Shown one piece after another: positions 36,281 through 45,754 of a DNA stretch of 64,000 bases. Location: the NCBI GenBank assembly GCA_947624015.1, contig CANQIA010000007.1:26271-90270 (forward strand), read 5' to 3'. The notes under the pieces are model-generated. The model worked only from the letters and a program-made list of their open reading frames with translations, was not told the origin of the DNA and made no database searches. The translations under genes were made by a program, and so were the position numbers. How positions within the stretch are numbered: the first letter of the stretch is position 1; each line of letters opens with the position of its first letter. Source of the DNA: an uncultured Clostridia bacterium (GTDB lineage Bacteria; Bacillota; Clostridia; Lachnospirales; CAG-274).

Positions 36281-37077
36281 TGAAGAAGAAAAGACATATC
36301 CCTGCCAAAATATTTGCAGGGCTTATGATAGCCTTTTTTTATCTTCCCATACTGTATACGGTTGTGTTTTCATTTAACGAATCCCGCTCTTTAAGTGTGT
36401 TCAGCGGTTTTTCTCTAAAGTGGTATGAGAAGATGTTCAATAATTCGGATATGATGGATTCCGTGTTTTACACTATTGCAATAGCCGTATTGGCAACTGT
36501 CATCTCAACTGTGGCAGGTACCGTTGCAGCCATAGGCATTTCAGGGACAAACAAGGTTTTAAAAGGTATTGTGGAGCAGATTAACAATCTGCCTATTATG
36601 AACCCTGAGATAGTAACGGCTATAGGATTGCTTATGCTTTTCAGCTCGCTTGCGGTATCAAAGGGATTTACAACGCTTTTGCTGGCTCACGTTATGTTCT
36701 GTATACCCTATGTTATACTCAGCATAATGCCAAAGCTGCGATCTCTGGATCCCAATATACTGGATGCGGCGCTGGATCTGGGCTGTACCCCCGTTCAGGC
36801 GCTTATAAAGGTAATAGTTCCCCAGATAACATCAGGTATATTTGCGGGAGCGCTTATAGCCTTTACCATGAGCTTTGACGATTTTGTGATATCATACTTT
36901 GTAACGGGAAATGGCGTAAACAATATCTCGATAATGATATATACCATGGCAAAGAGAATAAATCCTACAATAAACGCATTGTCTTCTCTTATAATAGCAA
37001 TTATTACGGCAGTGCTTTTAATACTTAATATTACACCAATTATACTGGAAAAGCGAAAGGAGAAAAATGGAAAATGA
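36277..37077 (+). CDS. potC: Spermidine/putrescine ABC transporter permease PotC
   Basis: 266 aa, about six membrane segments, the partner of PotB. The EAA loop is DAALDLGCTPVQALIKVIVP, and the C-terminal FTMSFDDFVISYFVTG segment is typical of PotC. Two adjacent ATG codons are present; the first overlaps the potB stop. It overlaps potD by ATGA. Confidence 0.95.
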   Translation: MMKKKRHIPAKIFAGLMIAFFYLPILYTVVFSFNESRSLSVFSGFSLKWYEKMFNNSDMMDSVFYTIAIAVLATVISTVAGTVAAIGISGTNKVLKGIVEQINNLPIMNPEIVTAIGLLMLFSSLAVSKGFTTLLLAHVMFCIPYVILSIMPKLRSLDPNILDAALDLGCTPVQALIKVIVPQITSGIFAGALIAFTMSFDDFVISYFVTGNGVNNISIMIYTMAKRINPTINALSSLIIAIITAVLLILNITPIILEKRKEKNGK

Positions 37078-38150
37078 AAAAATTGCTGGCTTTACTCTTA
37101 AGTGGTGCATTTATTATGACAGGCTGCGGAGGCGGAGGCTCGGAGGCTATTGAAAAGGTTCCGGGCTTTGAGGGACAGACTCTTAAGCTGTATAACTGGG
37201 GAGAATATATAGGGGAAAATGTTATTTCGGACTTTGAGGAAAAATACGATGTGACCGTTGTTTCGGAGTATTTTGATTCAAACGAGATGATGTATACAAA
37301 AATAAGCGCAGGAGATACTTACGATGTGCTTGTTCCCTCGGATTATATGATAGAAAGGCTTATAAAGGAGGATATGCTCCAGCCTATTGACAAGTCAAAG
37401 ATACCCAATATCGCCAATCTTACAGAAGGCGTAAGGAATCTGAGTTATGACCCGGACAATACCTACAGCGTACCGTATTTCTGGGGTACGGTAGGTCTTG
37501 TATACAACAAGACAAAGGTGCCTACCGAGAAAATAGAGGCAGAGGGCTATAACATACTTAAGGACACAGAGTATAAAGGCAATATTTATATCTACGACTC
37601 AGAGAGAGACGCCTTTATGACAGGCTTTAAGGCGTTGGGCTACTCCATGAATACGGAAAATGAAGACGAAATAAATGCGGCATACCAATGGCTTGAAGAT
37701 ATAAACAATACCATGGAGCCTGCCTATGTAACGGATGAGGTCATAGACGGTATGGCAAACGGCAACAAGGATATAGCCGTTGTATACAGCGGAGATGCGG
37801 CATATATCCTTTCACAGAACTCTGATATGGACTACTGTGAGCCTAAGGAAGGCTCAAATTTGTGGAGCGATGCCATGGTAATTCCCAAGAATGCGGAAAA
37901 TCCGGAGCTTGCTCATGAATTTATGAACTATATTTTAAGCTATGGACCTTCTAAAGACAATTCAATGACGGTAGGCTACGCTTCTTCAAACGACCAGGTA
38001 CTCAAGGAGCTTTCCTCAGAGGGCGGAGCATATTATCAGAACAGCGCATATCTGCCCAGAACGAATTATGAAAAGGATGAAATATTCCACGACAATGAAA
38101 CTCTCAGAAAGAGACTTTCGGAGCTGTGGATAAAAGTAAAGGCCGAGTGA
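37074..38150 (+). CDS. potD: Spermidine/putrescine-binding lipoprotein PotD
   Basis: 358 aa. A lipoprotein signal ends in IMTGC (Cys about residue 18), anchoring the protein outside the membrane. The mature part has the family segments LKLYNWGEYIGENVISDFE, YDVLVPSDYMIERL and YSVPYFWGTVGLVYNK. It binds polyamines for delivery to PotBC. It starts inside the potC stop codon. Confidence 0.95.
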   Translation: MKKLLALLLSGAFIMTGCGGGGSEAIEKVPGFEGQTLKLYNWGEYIGENVISDFEEKYDVTVVSEYFDSNEMMYTKISAGDTYDVLVPSDYMIERLIKEDMLQPIDKSKIPNIANLTEGVRNLSYDPDNTYSVPYFWGTVGLVYNKTKVPTEKIEAEGYNILKDTEYKGNIYIYDSERDAFMTGFKALGYSMNTENEDEINAAYQWLEDINNTMEPAYVTDEVIDGMANGNKDIAVVYSGDAAYILSQNSDMDYCEPKEGSNLWSDAMVIPKNAENPELAHEFMNYILSYGPSKDNSMTVGYASSNDQVLKELSSEGGAYYQNSAYLPRTNYEKDEIFHDNETLRKRLSELWIKVKAE

Positions 38151-38200
38151 TCGGTTTTTGAAACTATAAAATTGAGCTGAATAGAAAGGGAGGAACGATA

Positions 38201-39961
38201 ATGAATTCAGGCTTAAGAAAAATCATTGGTACAGCTTCTGTACTCGCTATTGCCGTAAGCTCTCTGGCGCTGCTGAACACAGGAGTATATGCCGCAAAGG
38301 ACAATGCTGCCATTAAGACGGAAATAAACGGCTCCGTACAGCAGGTAGTAGGCTTTTCCGACGCAACGGGCTATACTACGGACACCTATTATACAGGCGA
38401 TAAGAAGAGCAATAAGTGCGATGCAAATGTAAGCATCAAAAACCCTGCCGAGCAGGTACCCTTAAAGGGCGCAAAGGTAAACATAAAAAACGGAGATGCC
38501 ACTCTCGACACTACCATATCTGTAGGCTCTGACGGTACCTTCAGATATTCGGGAGACGCCAAAAAGCCTCTTGCAGACGGCGCATATACCATAACTGCCC
38601 TTAACGAAAGCGGAACTCCCATAGGCGGAGCTCAGACAGTGACCATAACAAACGGTATCGCCGATAAAAGCGCAAGCTTTGTACAGGACGAAAGATTGGT
38701 ATATACCTTCCAGACCGATATAAAGGATTTCAAGGACGAGATACTTGTAATGAAAGACGGAAAAGAAGCATTCCGCCTTCTGGACAAGACATATCACTAT
38801 GTAACACAGCCTGCAGGCGTTCCCAGTGATATTGCAAGACGTGCCAGCGTTATACACAGAGTAAAGATGCCGGCAGGTACATATTCATTCTTTGTGGTAA
38901 AGCCCGAAAGCGACGTTTCCTCAAAGAGATATACCGTATCTGTTTCCGATACCTCTGGCATAAGCTCTGCTGAGATCACTCAAAGAGGAGCAAGTATGCT
39001 CTATCTTGTACCCAAGACAAATGACGAGGTAATGGAGGCTGCCAAAAGCTCTGCTGCCAATATAGGCTATGTAAGAAAGGGCGTATATACGTTTGCTCCT
39101 TCTCTTACCTCCAACAAGGCTGTTATAAGCCATAGTCAGAGCGGAGTTGCCACAAACGACTATGTGGCAAACGATATGTGCGCTTACGGTATAAAGGGAG
39201 AGGATACTCAGTATGAGAATTCCATAATGGTAAATGGCAATAACTATATCGTGTTTAAAATACAGCCGGGAGAGGAGCTTGTTACAAAGATAAATGTAAC
39301 AAAGCAATCCTATATACTTGCCGATCTGAACTATACAAGAAAGATAGAAGGCAGAGATGTGGTGGCTATTGACAGCCGTTACAACAATGTTACTCTTACT
39401 CTTGGCGAAGGCACATATGTACTCTATTCTACTGCAGAGAACGAAGGCTATGTAAACTCCATAGAGTTCAACCATGCGTCTCCATTTAATGTTATACAGA
39501 GCGTTCCCGCTTCAAAGACCTCAAACGACGGAGCAAAAATAGTAGTAGGCGCCTTTGATACGACCAACAATATAGAGGACTATTCCAAGTTTGCCATAAT
39601 GATATCAGCAAACAAGGAGGCTCTCAATTATTCCAGCATTAACAATGAGCTTAATGATGCGCCTATTCCGGGGGACAATTCAACCGTTACCTCCGATAGC
39701 GGAGATGTTTATATACTCAATGCCAAATTTGACACAATGGGTACAAATACCGCCACTGTAATAATAGAGGAAACGGGTACCCTCTTTAAGAAGGTAGTCG
39801 ATGCTTCCGGCGCAACCGTTGCGGAAACGATAGATGATGATTTCTATTACTGTTCAGCAAGAATAAATAACCTGAGCGGCACACTTTACGCAGTAGGCGC
39901 AGCCAAGAAAGCCGATGACAGCAAGTGGATGGTACAGCCTAACGTATTTACGATACAGTAA
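38201..39961 (+). CDS. Large secreted protein of unknown function
   Basis: 586 aa with a clear signal peptide (1-31, ending GVYAA). Residues ~85-150 look like a carboxypeptidase-regulatory/Ig-like domain (PLKGAKVNIKNGDATLDTTIS, then GAYTITALNESG). The middle and C-terminal parts are beta-rich; one segment (GEELVTKINVTKQSYILADL, then TLGEGTYVLYST) resembles the beta-sandwich modules in the pectate lyase at 3388. No catalytic motif, sortase signal or dockerin is seen. AAAGGGAGG lies upstream. It follows potD by 50 nt, but shared function with polyamine uptake is doubtful. Confidence 0.7.
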   Translation: MNSGLRKIIGTASVLAIAVSSLALLNTGVYAAKDNAAIKTEINGSVQQVVGFSDATGYTTDTYYTGDKKSNKCDANVSIKNPAEQVPLKGAKVNIKNGDATLDTTISVGSDGTFRYSGDAKKPLADGAYTITALNESGTPIGGAQTVTITNGIADKSASFVQDERLVYTFQTDIKDFKDEILVMKDGKEAFRLLDKTYHYVTQPAGVPSDIARRASVIHRVKMPAGTYSFFVVKPESDVSSKRYTVSVSDTSGISSAEITQRGASMLYLVPKTNDEVMEAAKSSAANIGYVRKGVYTFAPSLTSNKAVISHSQSGVATNDYVANDMCAYGIKGEDTQYENSIMVNGNNYIVFKIQPGEELVTKINVTKQSYILADLNYTRKIEGRDVVAIDSRYNNVTLTLGEGTYVLYSTAENEGYVNSIEFNHASPFNVIQSVPASKTSNDGAKIVVGAFDTTNNIEDYSKFAIMISANKEALNYSSINNELNDAPIPGDNSTVTSDSGDVYILNAKFDTMGTNTATVIIEETGTLFKKVVDASGATVAETIDDDFYYCSARINNLSGTLYAVGAAKKADDSKWMVQPNVFTIQ

Positions 39962-39973
39962 AAAATACAATAA

Positions 39974-40005
39974 AAAACCTCCCCTTTTAGGGGAGGTTTT
40001 ATTTT
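39974..40005. terminator. Bidirectional terminator between convergent genes
   Basis: A perfect 12-bp stem (39974-39985 with 39989-40000) with a TTT loop. A-runs and T-runs on both sides let it serve both strands, ending the secreted-protein gene and the hydratase gene. The core ACCTCCCCT/AGGGGAGGT is the same as in the repeat at 7856-7877. Confidence 0.9.
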
Positions 40006-40013
40006 GTGTAGCA

Positions 40014-42314
40014 TCATATCTGAGAATGCATTTTAAGCATTCTGTTGTAATTTATAAGGCAGCCCTCAAGTATTATACGTCTTTCGTTATCCGTAAGGTC
40101 TCCTATTTTAAGAGTAAATTCTTTCATATCGCCGTTTTTTACCACATAAGCCTTGAACTCGGAACGTCTTTCCTCTATGGTCTTTGCAACCTCCGGTATA
40201 AATATATAATCGCCGTTTTCAAAAGGCAGATCTTCGTTATAGAGGAAAGGAAGCATACCCCAGTTTATAAGGTTGGAGCGGTATCTCTTTGTGGCATATT
40301 CATTGGCTATGTTAGCCCAGCCGCCAAGCACCTTCTGACAGCTTGCCGCCTGTTCTCTTGCGGAGCCGTCGCCGGGCTTTACGGCAAATATAACGGAGCC
40401 TATGCCTGTGTTGTTATTGTTTATGCTGTATTTACCGCTTATTGTCTCCATAACAGGTCCCAATTCGCCGTATGCTGACGCAGGATTCTTGCCTGCAAGC
40501 CTTGCCTTTTCCGCAAGCTGTATTTCCTTGGCTCTCGGCACATAACCGGGATCCTTTCTGGAAAGAGTAAACTCTGCAAGTCCCAGAGGATTTGAACGAT
40601 AGGAGCTTGTTTCTCCCGAAGGAATAAGCTCGTCTGTTGTTGTAACGGGATCGGTAATAAGACTTACCACCTTAAGGAGCAGATTATCCGTAAGAGGACT
40701 CATCTTAGGCCAGTCGGTAATATTCGGTCCCATTTTAAGCTCTTCCGAATTGTCTGCCTTGCCAAAGCCGTTGTACACTCTGTTGTCATATACAGATCTG
40801 TTAAAGAAATACTTTGGCTTTGAAAAGTCAACGTCTATATATTCCGCTGACGTAAGGCAGCCCTTGTTAATGGCTGTGGCAGCTATTGAACGGGCGTCCA
40901 TAAGGGCTACGCCTGCTATCTGACCGTTGCCTGGCTTGGAACCCTCTCTGTTGGGGAAGTTTCTTGTAGAATGTCTTATGCTCAATCCCTGATTGCTCGG
41001 CACATCTCCCGCTCCGAAGCACGGACCGCAGAAGGCTGAACGCACGGTAGCGCCTGCCTGCATAATATTGAATATAGCGCCGTTTTCCACAAGGGACATA
41101 AATGTAGGCTGACTTGAAGGATATACGCTCAGGGCAAATTCGTCGGCGCCTATGGTATGCCCCTTCAGTATATCGGCTACATCGCATATATTGTCGTATG
41201 TACCGCCTGCGCAGCCTGCTATAACGCCTTGATCCACATAAAGCTTGCCGTTTCTTATCTTATCCTTGAGCTTAAATTGTATATTCGGATTGTCGATAGT
41301 CTTGACAGCCTTCTTTTCCACCTCGTCAAGTATATCTGTAAGATCGGCATTGAGCTCGTCTATGGTATAGGTGTTGCTTGGATGGAAAGGCATTGCTATC
41401 ATTGGCTTTATTTTGGAAAGATCCACATATACTATGCCGCTGTAATAAGCCGCATCCCTTGGCTTAAGCTCTTTGTAGTCTTCCTCTCTGCCGTGGGCTT
41501 TGTAATATTCTCTGACCTTATCATCGGTCTTCCAGATAGATGAAAGACAAGTAGTCTCGGTAGTCATAACGTCAATACCGTTTCTGTATTCCACTCCAAG
41601 ACCTTCAATGCCGTCGCCTATGAATTCCATTACCTTGTTCTTTACATAACCATTTTCAAATACTGCGCCTATGATAGCCAAAGCCACATCCTGGGGTCCC
41701 ACATAGGGCGCAGGCTTTCCCGTAAGGTAAATGCCTATTACCTCCGGCATTGCAACGTCATAGGTCTGACAAAGCAACTGCTTTGCCAATTCTCCGCCGC
41801 CTTCTCCTATTGCCATGGTACCGAGAGCGCCGTAGCGTGTATGAGAATCGGAACCCAGTATCATTTTTCCGCAGCCGGACATCATTTCTCTCATGTACTG
41901 ATGTATTACAGCCTGATGAGCAGGCACATATATGCCGCCGTATTTCTTTGCGGCAGAAAGACCAAACATATGGTCATCCTCGTTTATCGTTCCTCCTACT
42001 GCACACAGAGAGTTATGACAGTTGGTAAGCACATAGGGGATAGGGAATGAAGTCATTCCCGAAGCTCTTGCAGTCTGTATAATGCCTACATATGTTATAT
42101 CGTGGCTTGCCATACAGTCAAATTTTATCATAAGCTCATCCATATTGTCGTTGGTATTGTGCGCCTTAAGTATATCGTAGGCTATGGTATTTTTTTTGGC
42201 TTGCTCTTTGTCTGCCCTTATACCCATGGCGCTGAGCTTAGGCTCGGCGTTGCCGTCGTCTGCTATAAGCTCGTTGCCTACAAGGTAAGCGCCGCTTTTA
42301 TATAATTCAATCAT
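40014..42314 (-). CDS. Aconitase-family hydratase
   Basis: 766 aa. The [4Fe-4S] ligands are visible: one Cys in [13 protein letters not shown] (about residue 367) and two in [10 protein letters not shown] (about 431 and 434). The C-terminal swivel domain is present ([15 protein letters not shown]). The sequence resembles proteins annotated as hydratase or putative aconitase (YbhJ-like) in Clostridia rather than AcnA or AcnB, so citrate-isocitrate conversion is likely but another hydroxyacid substrate is possible. GGGAGG lies upstream and a good promoter precedes it. It stands alone on the minus strand. Confidence 0.85.
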   Translation of the reverse strand: MIELYKSGAYLVGNELIADDGNAEPKLSAMGIRADKEQAKKNTIAYDILKAHNTNDNMDELMIKFDCMASHDITYVGIIQTARASGMTSFPIPYVLTNCHNSLCAVGGTINEDDHMFGLSAAKKYGGIYVPAHQAVIHQYMREMMSGCGKMILGSDSHTRYGALGTMAIGEGGGELAKQLLCQTYDVAMPEVIGIYLTGKPAPYVGPQDVALAIIGAVFENGYVKNKVMEFIGDGIEGLGVEYRNGIDVMTTETTCLSSIWKTDDKVREYYKAHGREEDYKELKPRDAAYYSGIVYVDLSKIKPMIAMPFHPSNTYTIDELNADLTDILDEVEKKAVKTIDNPNIQFKLKDKIRNGKLYVDQGVIAGCAGGTYDNICDVADILKGHTIGADEFALSVYPSSQPTFMSLVENGAIFNIMQAGATVRSAFCGPCFGAGDVPSNQGLSIRHSTRNFPNREGSKPGNGQIAGVALMDARSIAATAINKGCLTSAEYIDVDFSKPKYFFNRSVYDNRVYNGFGKADNSEELKMGPNITDWPKMSPLTDNLLLKVVSLITDPVTTTDELIPSGETSSYRSNPLGLAEFTLSRKDPGYVPRAKEIQLAEKARLAGKNPASAYGELGPVMETISGKYSINNNNTGIGSVIFAVKPGDGSAREQAASCQKVLGGWANIANEYATKRYRSNLINWGMLPFLYNEDLPFENGDYIFIPEVAKTIEERRSEFKAYVVKNGDMKEFTLKIGDLTDNERRIILEGCLINYNRMLKMHSQI

Positions 42315-42344
42315 CGTTTGACCTCCCGAAATAAAATCAACTTA

Positions 42345-42373
42345 ATTATACTCTTATTCATGCATTATTTCAA
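42345..42373 (-). promoter_or_regulatory. Promoter of the hydratase gene
   Basis: On the minus strand: TTGAAA (42373-42368), 17-nt spacer, TATAAT (42350-42345), 31 nt upstream of the start codon. Confidence 0.8.
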
Positions 42374-42519
42374 TATAAAATTGTAATAAAAATTGCAGGG
42401 GTATGGTCTTGAAAATTCATTTTTAGAGCAAATATAATGTGGTAAGAGCATATTTGTGAATTATCAAAGTGCCGTATAATGCATAAATTGAAACAGGTTC
42501 TTATTTTTTGCATAATTAA

Positions 42520-42548
42520 TTGACGTAACTTGCAAATTATGTTATTAT
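42520..42548 (+). promoter_or_regulatory. Promoter of the RpiR-family gene and following genes
   Basis: TTGACG at 42520-42525, 17-nt spacer, TATTAT at 42543-42548. It would drive rpiR, the flavoprotein, aroH-cmk and ispH-rpsA, which follow with gaps of 5-13 nt and no terminator. Confidence 0.75.
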
Positions 42549-42598
42549 TATATTATTATGGAAAAAATTATTTTTTACACATAAGAAGGTGCGCGGAA

Positions 42599-43486
42599 AT
42601 GACTGAAAGAAGCGATCTGCTCAATGTTATAAGCAGCAAAATGCCTGAGTTGAGCAAGGGTCAGAAAAGGATAGCGTCCTTTCTGACAGAGCATTATGAC
42701 GAGGCGGTATATCTGACGGCGGCAAAGCTGGGAGATATAGCGGGGGTAAGCGAATCCACCGTTGTCCGCTTTGCTATTGAGTTGGGCTATGACGGTTATC
42801 CAAAGCTGCAGCAGGCTCTTGAGGAGCTTGTGAAAAATAAGCTGACTGCATCTCAAAGGATGAAGGTATCCTATGAGAGGATGTCAAACAACAGCAAGCA
42901 TTTGCTAAAGTCTGTACTGAGCGCAGACGCAGAACGGATATCCGCTACCATTGACGAAATAAATTATGAGGATTTTGACAAGGCTGTGGGCTATATAATA
43001 AATGCCAGAAAGGTGTATATAGTAGGAGGAAGAAGCTCATCGGCTCTTTCTCACTTTCTGAATTTTTATCTTAACCTTATGAGGGATAATGTGGTGGATG
43101 CGTCAACGGGAGCCGTTGCGGAGACCTTTGAACGCATATACAGGATAGAAGAGAACGATCTGCTTATAGGCATAAGCTTTCCCAGATATTCCACAAAGAC
43201 GGTGCAGGCAATAGAATACGCTCATTCAAGAGGCGCCAAGACAATAGCCATTACGGACAGCAGAAAATCGCCTCTTATAAACAGCGCCAGTATAAGCCTT
43301 ATAACAAGAAGCGATATGGTAAGCTTTGTGGACTCCCTTGTTGCGCCTCTTTCCCTTATAAACGCATTGCTTTTGGCAGTCAGTATGAACAAGAAGGACG
43401 ATATCGCCAAGGGATTGGATATGCTTGAGGATCTGTGGGAGGAATACAAGGTTTATTCCTCATCTATACAGAAGAAGTATTTGTAG
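42599..43486 (+). CDS. MurR/RpiR-family transcriptional regulator
   Basis: 295 aa. An N-terminal RpiR-type helix-turn-helix (YLTAAKLGDIAGVSESTVVRFAIELGYDGYPKLQ) is followed by a SIS sugar-phosphate-binding domain (~130-270, with KVYIVGGRSSSALSHFLNFYL). Such regulators sense phosphosugars. ATG 42599 is supported by AAGGTG upstream. The genes after it are not sugar genes, so its target is unclear; it may just head a mixed operon. Confidence 0.88.
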   Translation: MTERSDLLNVISSKMPELSKGQKRIASFLTEHYDEAVYLTAAKLGDIAGVSESTVVRFAIELGYDGYPKLQQALEELVKNKLTASQRMKVSYERMSNNSKHLLKSVLSADAERISATIDEINYEDFDKAVGYIINARKVYIVGGRSSSALSHFLNFYLNLMRDNVVDASTGAVAETFERIYRIEENDLLIGISFPRYSTKTVQAIEYAHSRGAKTIAITDSRKSPLINSASISLITRSDMVSFVDSLVAPLSLINALLLAVSMNKKDDIAKGLDMLEDLWEEYKVYSSSIQKKYL

Positions 43487-43495
43487 GATAAAACC

Positions 43496-44716
43496 ATGAA
43501 AAGAGTTATAGTTATAGGCGGAGGACCTGCAGGCATGATGGCTGCGGGACATGCCGCCTTAAAAGGCAATAAGGTCACCCTTATTGAAAAAATGGATAGA
43601 GTGGGCAGAAAGCTTTTTATAACGGGAAAGGGCAGATGCAATGTGACAAATGCTTCCGATCCCCAGGAGCTTATTGCCAATACCGTAAGGAATCCCTACT
43701 TTCTTTACAGCGCCTTTTATACCTTTACGGCAGAGGATACAATGGCGTTTTTTGAGGGACTTGGGGTTCCCCTTAAGACCGAGAGAGGCAAAAGAGTATT
43801 TCCCAGATCCGACAAGTCGGGAGATATAGTTAATGCCATGAAGCGTTTCGTCATAAAAAGCGGCGCCGAAATACTGCTCAATACCTCGGTCTCCCATATA
43901 GTTGCCCAAAACGGCAAAATAACTGCCGTGAAATGTAAAAACAGAACAATACCCTGCGACTGTGTTATAATAGCCTCAGGGGGTCTTTCATATCCTGCTA
44001 CGGGTTCCACAGGGGACGGGTACAGGCTTGCAAAGAGCCTCGGACATACCGTTACAAAATGCATGCCTTCCCTTGTGCCTTTAAGAGTAGAGGAAGGCTG
44101 GATCAAGGAGCTTATGGGCTTAAGCCTTAAAAATATAAGGCTCACAGTATGTATAAAGGGCAAAGAGATATACAGCGATATGGGAGAAATGATGTTTTCT
44201 CATTTTGGCATAACGGGTCCCCTTGTGCTTACCGCAAGCGCATATATAAATGAAAGAATGGCTGAACGCCCTGAAATATTTATAGATATGAAGCCCGCTC
44301 TCAGTGAAAGCGAGCTGGACTCAAGGCTTCTGCGGGATTTTAAGAAATATGCCAACAAGGATTTCAGAAATGCCCTTGGCGACCTTCTTCCCCACAGGCT
44401 CATACCTGTGGTAACAATGCTTAGCGGTATAGACGGCGACAAAAAGGTAAATGTAATAACGAAAGAGGAAAGGCAGAGCCTTCTTCGCACAATTAAAAAT
44501 ATCAGACTGAGAGCCGTATCCACCACAGGCTATAACGAAGCGGTGGTGACCAGAGGAGGCGTATCCGTTGACGAAATAGACCCCTCTACAATGGCGTCAA
44601 AGCTTGTGGAAGGGCTGTACTTTGCAGGAGAGATAATAGACGTGGACAGCCTTACGGGAGGCTTTAACCTACAAACGGCATTTTCCACGGGATATCTGGC
44701 AGGTATCAGTTGTTAA
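43496..44716 (+). CDS. HI0933-family FAD-dependent oxidoreductase
   Basis: 406 aa. The N-terminal dinucleotide-binding motif is IGGGPAGMMAAGHAA. The family motif GRKLFITGKGRCNVTNA and the C-terminal GLYFAGEIIDVDSLTGGFNLQ-type segment are clear (the last 14 residues of that block hold the FAD contact). Members are annotated as NAD(P)/FAD-dependent oxidoreductase or aminoacetone oxidase-like; true substrates are mostly unknown. It lies upstream of cmk, as is common in Clostridia. Confidence 0.87.
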   Translation: MKRVIVIGGGPAGMMAAGHAALKGNKVTLIEKMDRVGRKLFITGKGRCNVTNASDPQELIANTVRNPYFLYSAFYTFTAEDTMAFFEGLGVPLKTERGKRVFPRSDKSGDIVNAMKRFVIKSGAEILLNTSVSHIVAQNGKITAVKCKNRTIPCDCVIIASGGLSYPATGSTGDGYRLAKSLGHTVTKCMPSLVPLRVEEGWIKELMGLSLKNIRLTVCIKGKEIYSDMGEMMFSHFGITGPLVLTASAYINERMAERPEIFIDMKPALSESELDSRLLRDFKKYANKDFRNALGDLLPHRLIPVVTMLSGIDGDKKVNVITKEERQSLLRTIKNIRLRAVSTTGYNEAVVTRGGVSVDEIDPSTMASKLVEGLYFAGEIIDVDSLTGGFNLQTAFSTGYLAGISC

Positions 44717-44729
44717 GGAGGATCACATA

Positions 44730-45749
44730 ATGTATTGCTGTATTAGAGGAGCAATTACCGTTGAGGAGAACACAAAGGAATGCATATGGCATAACGCCGA
44801 GCTTATGATAGGAGAAATAATAAAGAGAAATTCTCTCTCTGTTGACGATATTATTTCCGTGGTATTTACAGCCACAAGGGATATAGATGCGGCTTATCCT
44901 GCCGTTGCTCTTAGGAAAATGGGCATAACCGAGGCTTCTCTTATGTGCATGCAGGAAATGTATGTAAAGGGTTCCCTCCAAATGTGCATAAGGGCAATGG
45001 TCACAGTAAATACGGATAAGACCAAGAAGGAAACAGAGCATGTATATTTAAAAGGCGCAGTAGCGTTAAGACCAGACCTTGTTAAGGAAAAGACCGAAGC
45101 TGTGGCAATAGACGGTCCGGCAGGTTCGGGCAAGTCCACTGTGGCAAAGCTCATAGCAAAGGAGCTGGGTTACATATATGTGGATACGGGAGCAATGTAC
45201 AGAGCCGTAGGTCTTTACTGTATTGATAATAATATAAATTACGCAGATAATAAAGCGGTGGAAGCGGTGCTTGACAAAATAGATATAAGTCTTGCCCACG
45301 CTGACGGATCTCAGAAAATATTCCTTGATTCACAAGATATTACGGATCTTATAAGAACGCCGGAGGTAGCCGACGCAGCCTCAAAGGTAGCCGCCATAGG
45401 CAGCGTAAGGCAGATGCTTGTGGCATTGCAGAAAAAGATAGCCCACGATAACAAGGTAGTAATGGATGGCAGAGATATAGGCACAAATGTTATACCCGAC
45501 GCAAGGGTCAAGATATATCTTGACGCCAATGTGGAGGAAAGAGCGAGAAGACGCTGCAACGAGCTTGAGCAAAAGGGCATAGCCTATGATTTTAACAGTA
45601 TAGCTGCGGATATTTCCGCCAGAGATGAGTATGATAAAAACAGGGAGATAAATCCTCTTACCGTTGCGGAGGATGCCAATGTTATAGATACATCCGATAT
45701 GTCCGTAGATCAGGTCAAGGATACAATACTTAAAATAATAAGAGGGTAG
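44730..45749 (+). CDS. Chorismate mutase (AroH) - cytidylate kinase fusion
   Basis: 339 aa in one uninterrupted frame. Residues 1-~115 read as AroH-type chorismate mutase ([14 protein letters not shown], then [19 protein letters not shown]), which makes prephenate. After a short link, residues ~127-339 are cytidylate kinase: P-loop [37 protein letters not shown] and [20 protein letters not shown] kinase supplies CDP. The two reactions are not directly connected, so the fusion may reflect co-expression. AAGGAGG lies upstream. IspH-RpsA follows 5 nt later. Confidence 0.93.
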   Translation: MYCCIRGAITVEENTKECIWHNAELMIGEIIKRNSLSVDDIISVVFTATRDIDAAYPAVALRKMGITEASLMCMQEMYVKGSLQMCIRAMVTVNTDKTKKETEHVYLKGAVALRPDLVKEKTEAVAIDGPAGSGKSTVAKLIAKELGYIYVDTGAMYRAVGLYCIDNNINYADNKAVEAVLDKIDISLAHADGSQKIFLDSQDITDLIRTPEVADAASKVAAIGSVRQMLVALQKKIAHDNKVVMDGRDIGTNVIPDARVKIYLDANVEERARRRCNELEQKGIAYDFNSIAADISARDEYDKNREINPLTVAEDANVIDTSDMSVDQVKDTILKIIRG

Positions 45750-45754
45750 TAAAC

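Noticed and set aside
39915..40478. 187-codon plus-strand reading frame spanning the terminator and opposite the hydratase gene
   Set aside because: It crosses a strong bidirectional terminator and is antisense to conserved aconitase-family sequence.
41157..41543. 128-codon plus-strand frame inside the hydratase gene
   Set aside because: Antisense to the iron-sulfur domain of the hydratase, without a ribosome binding site.
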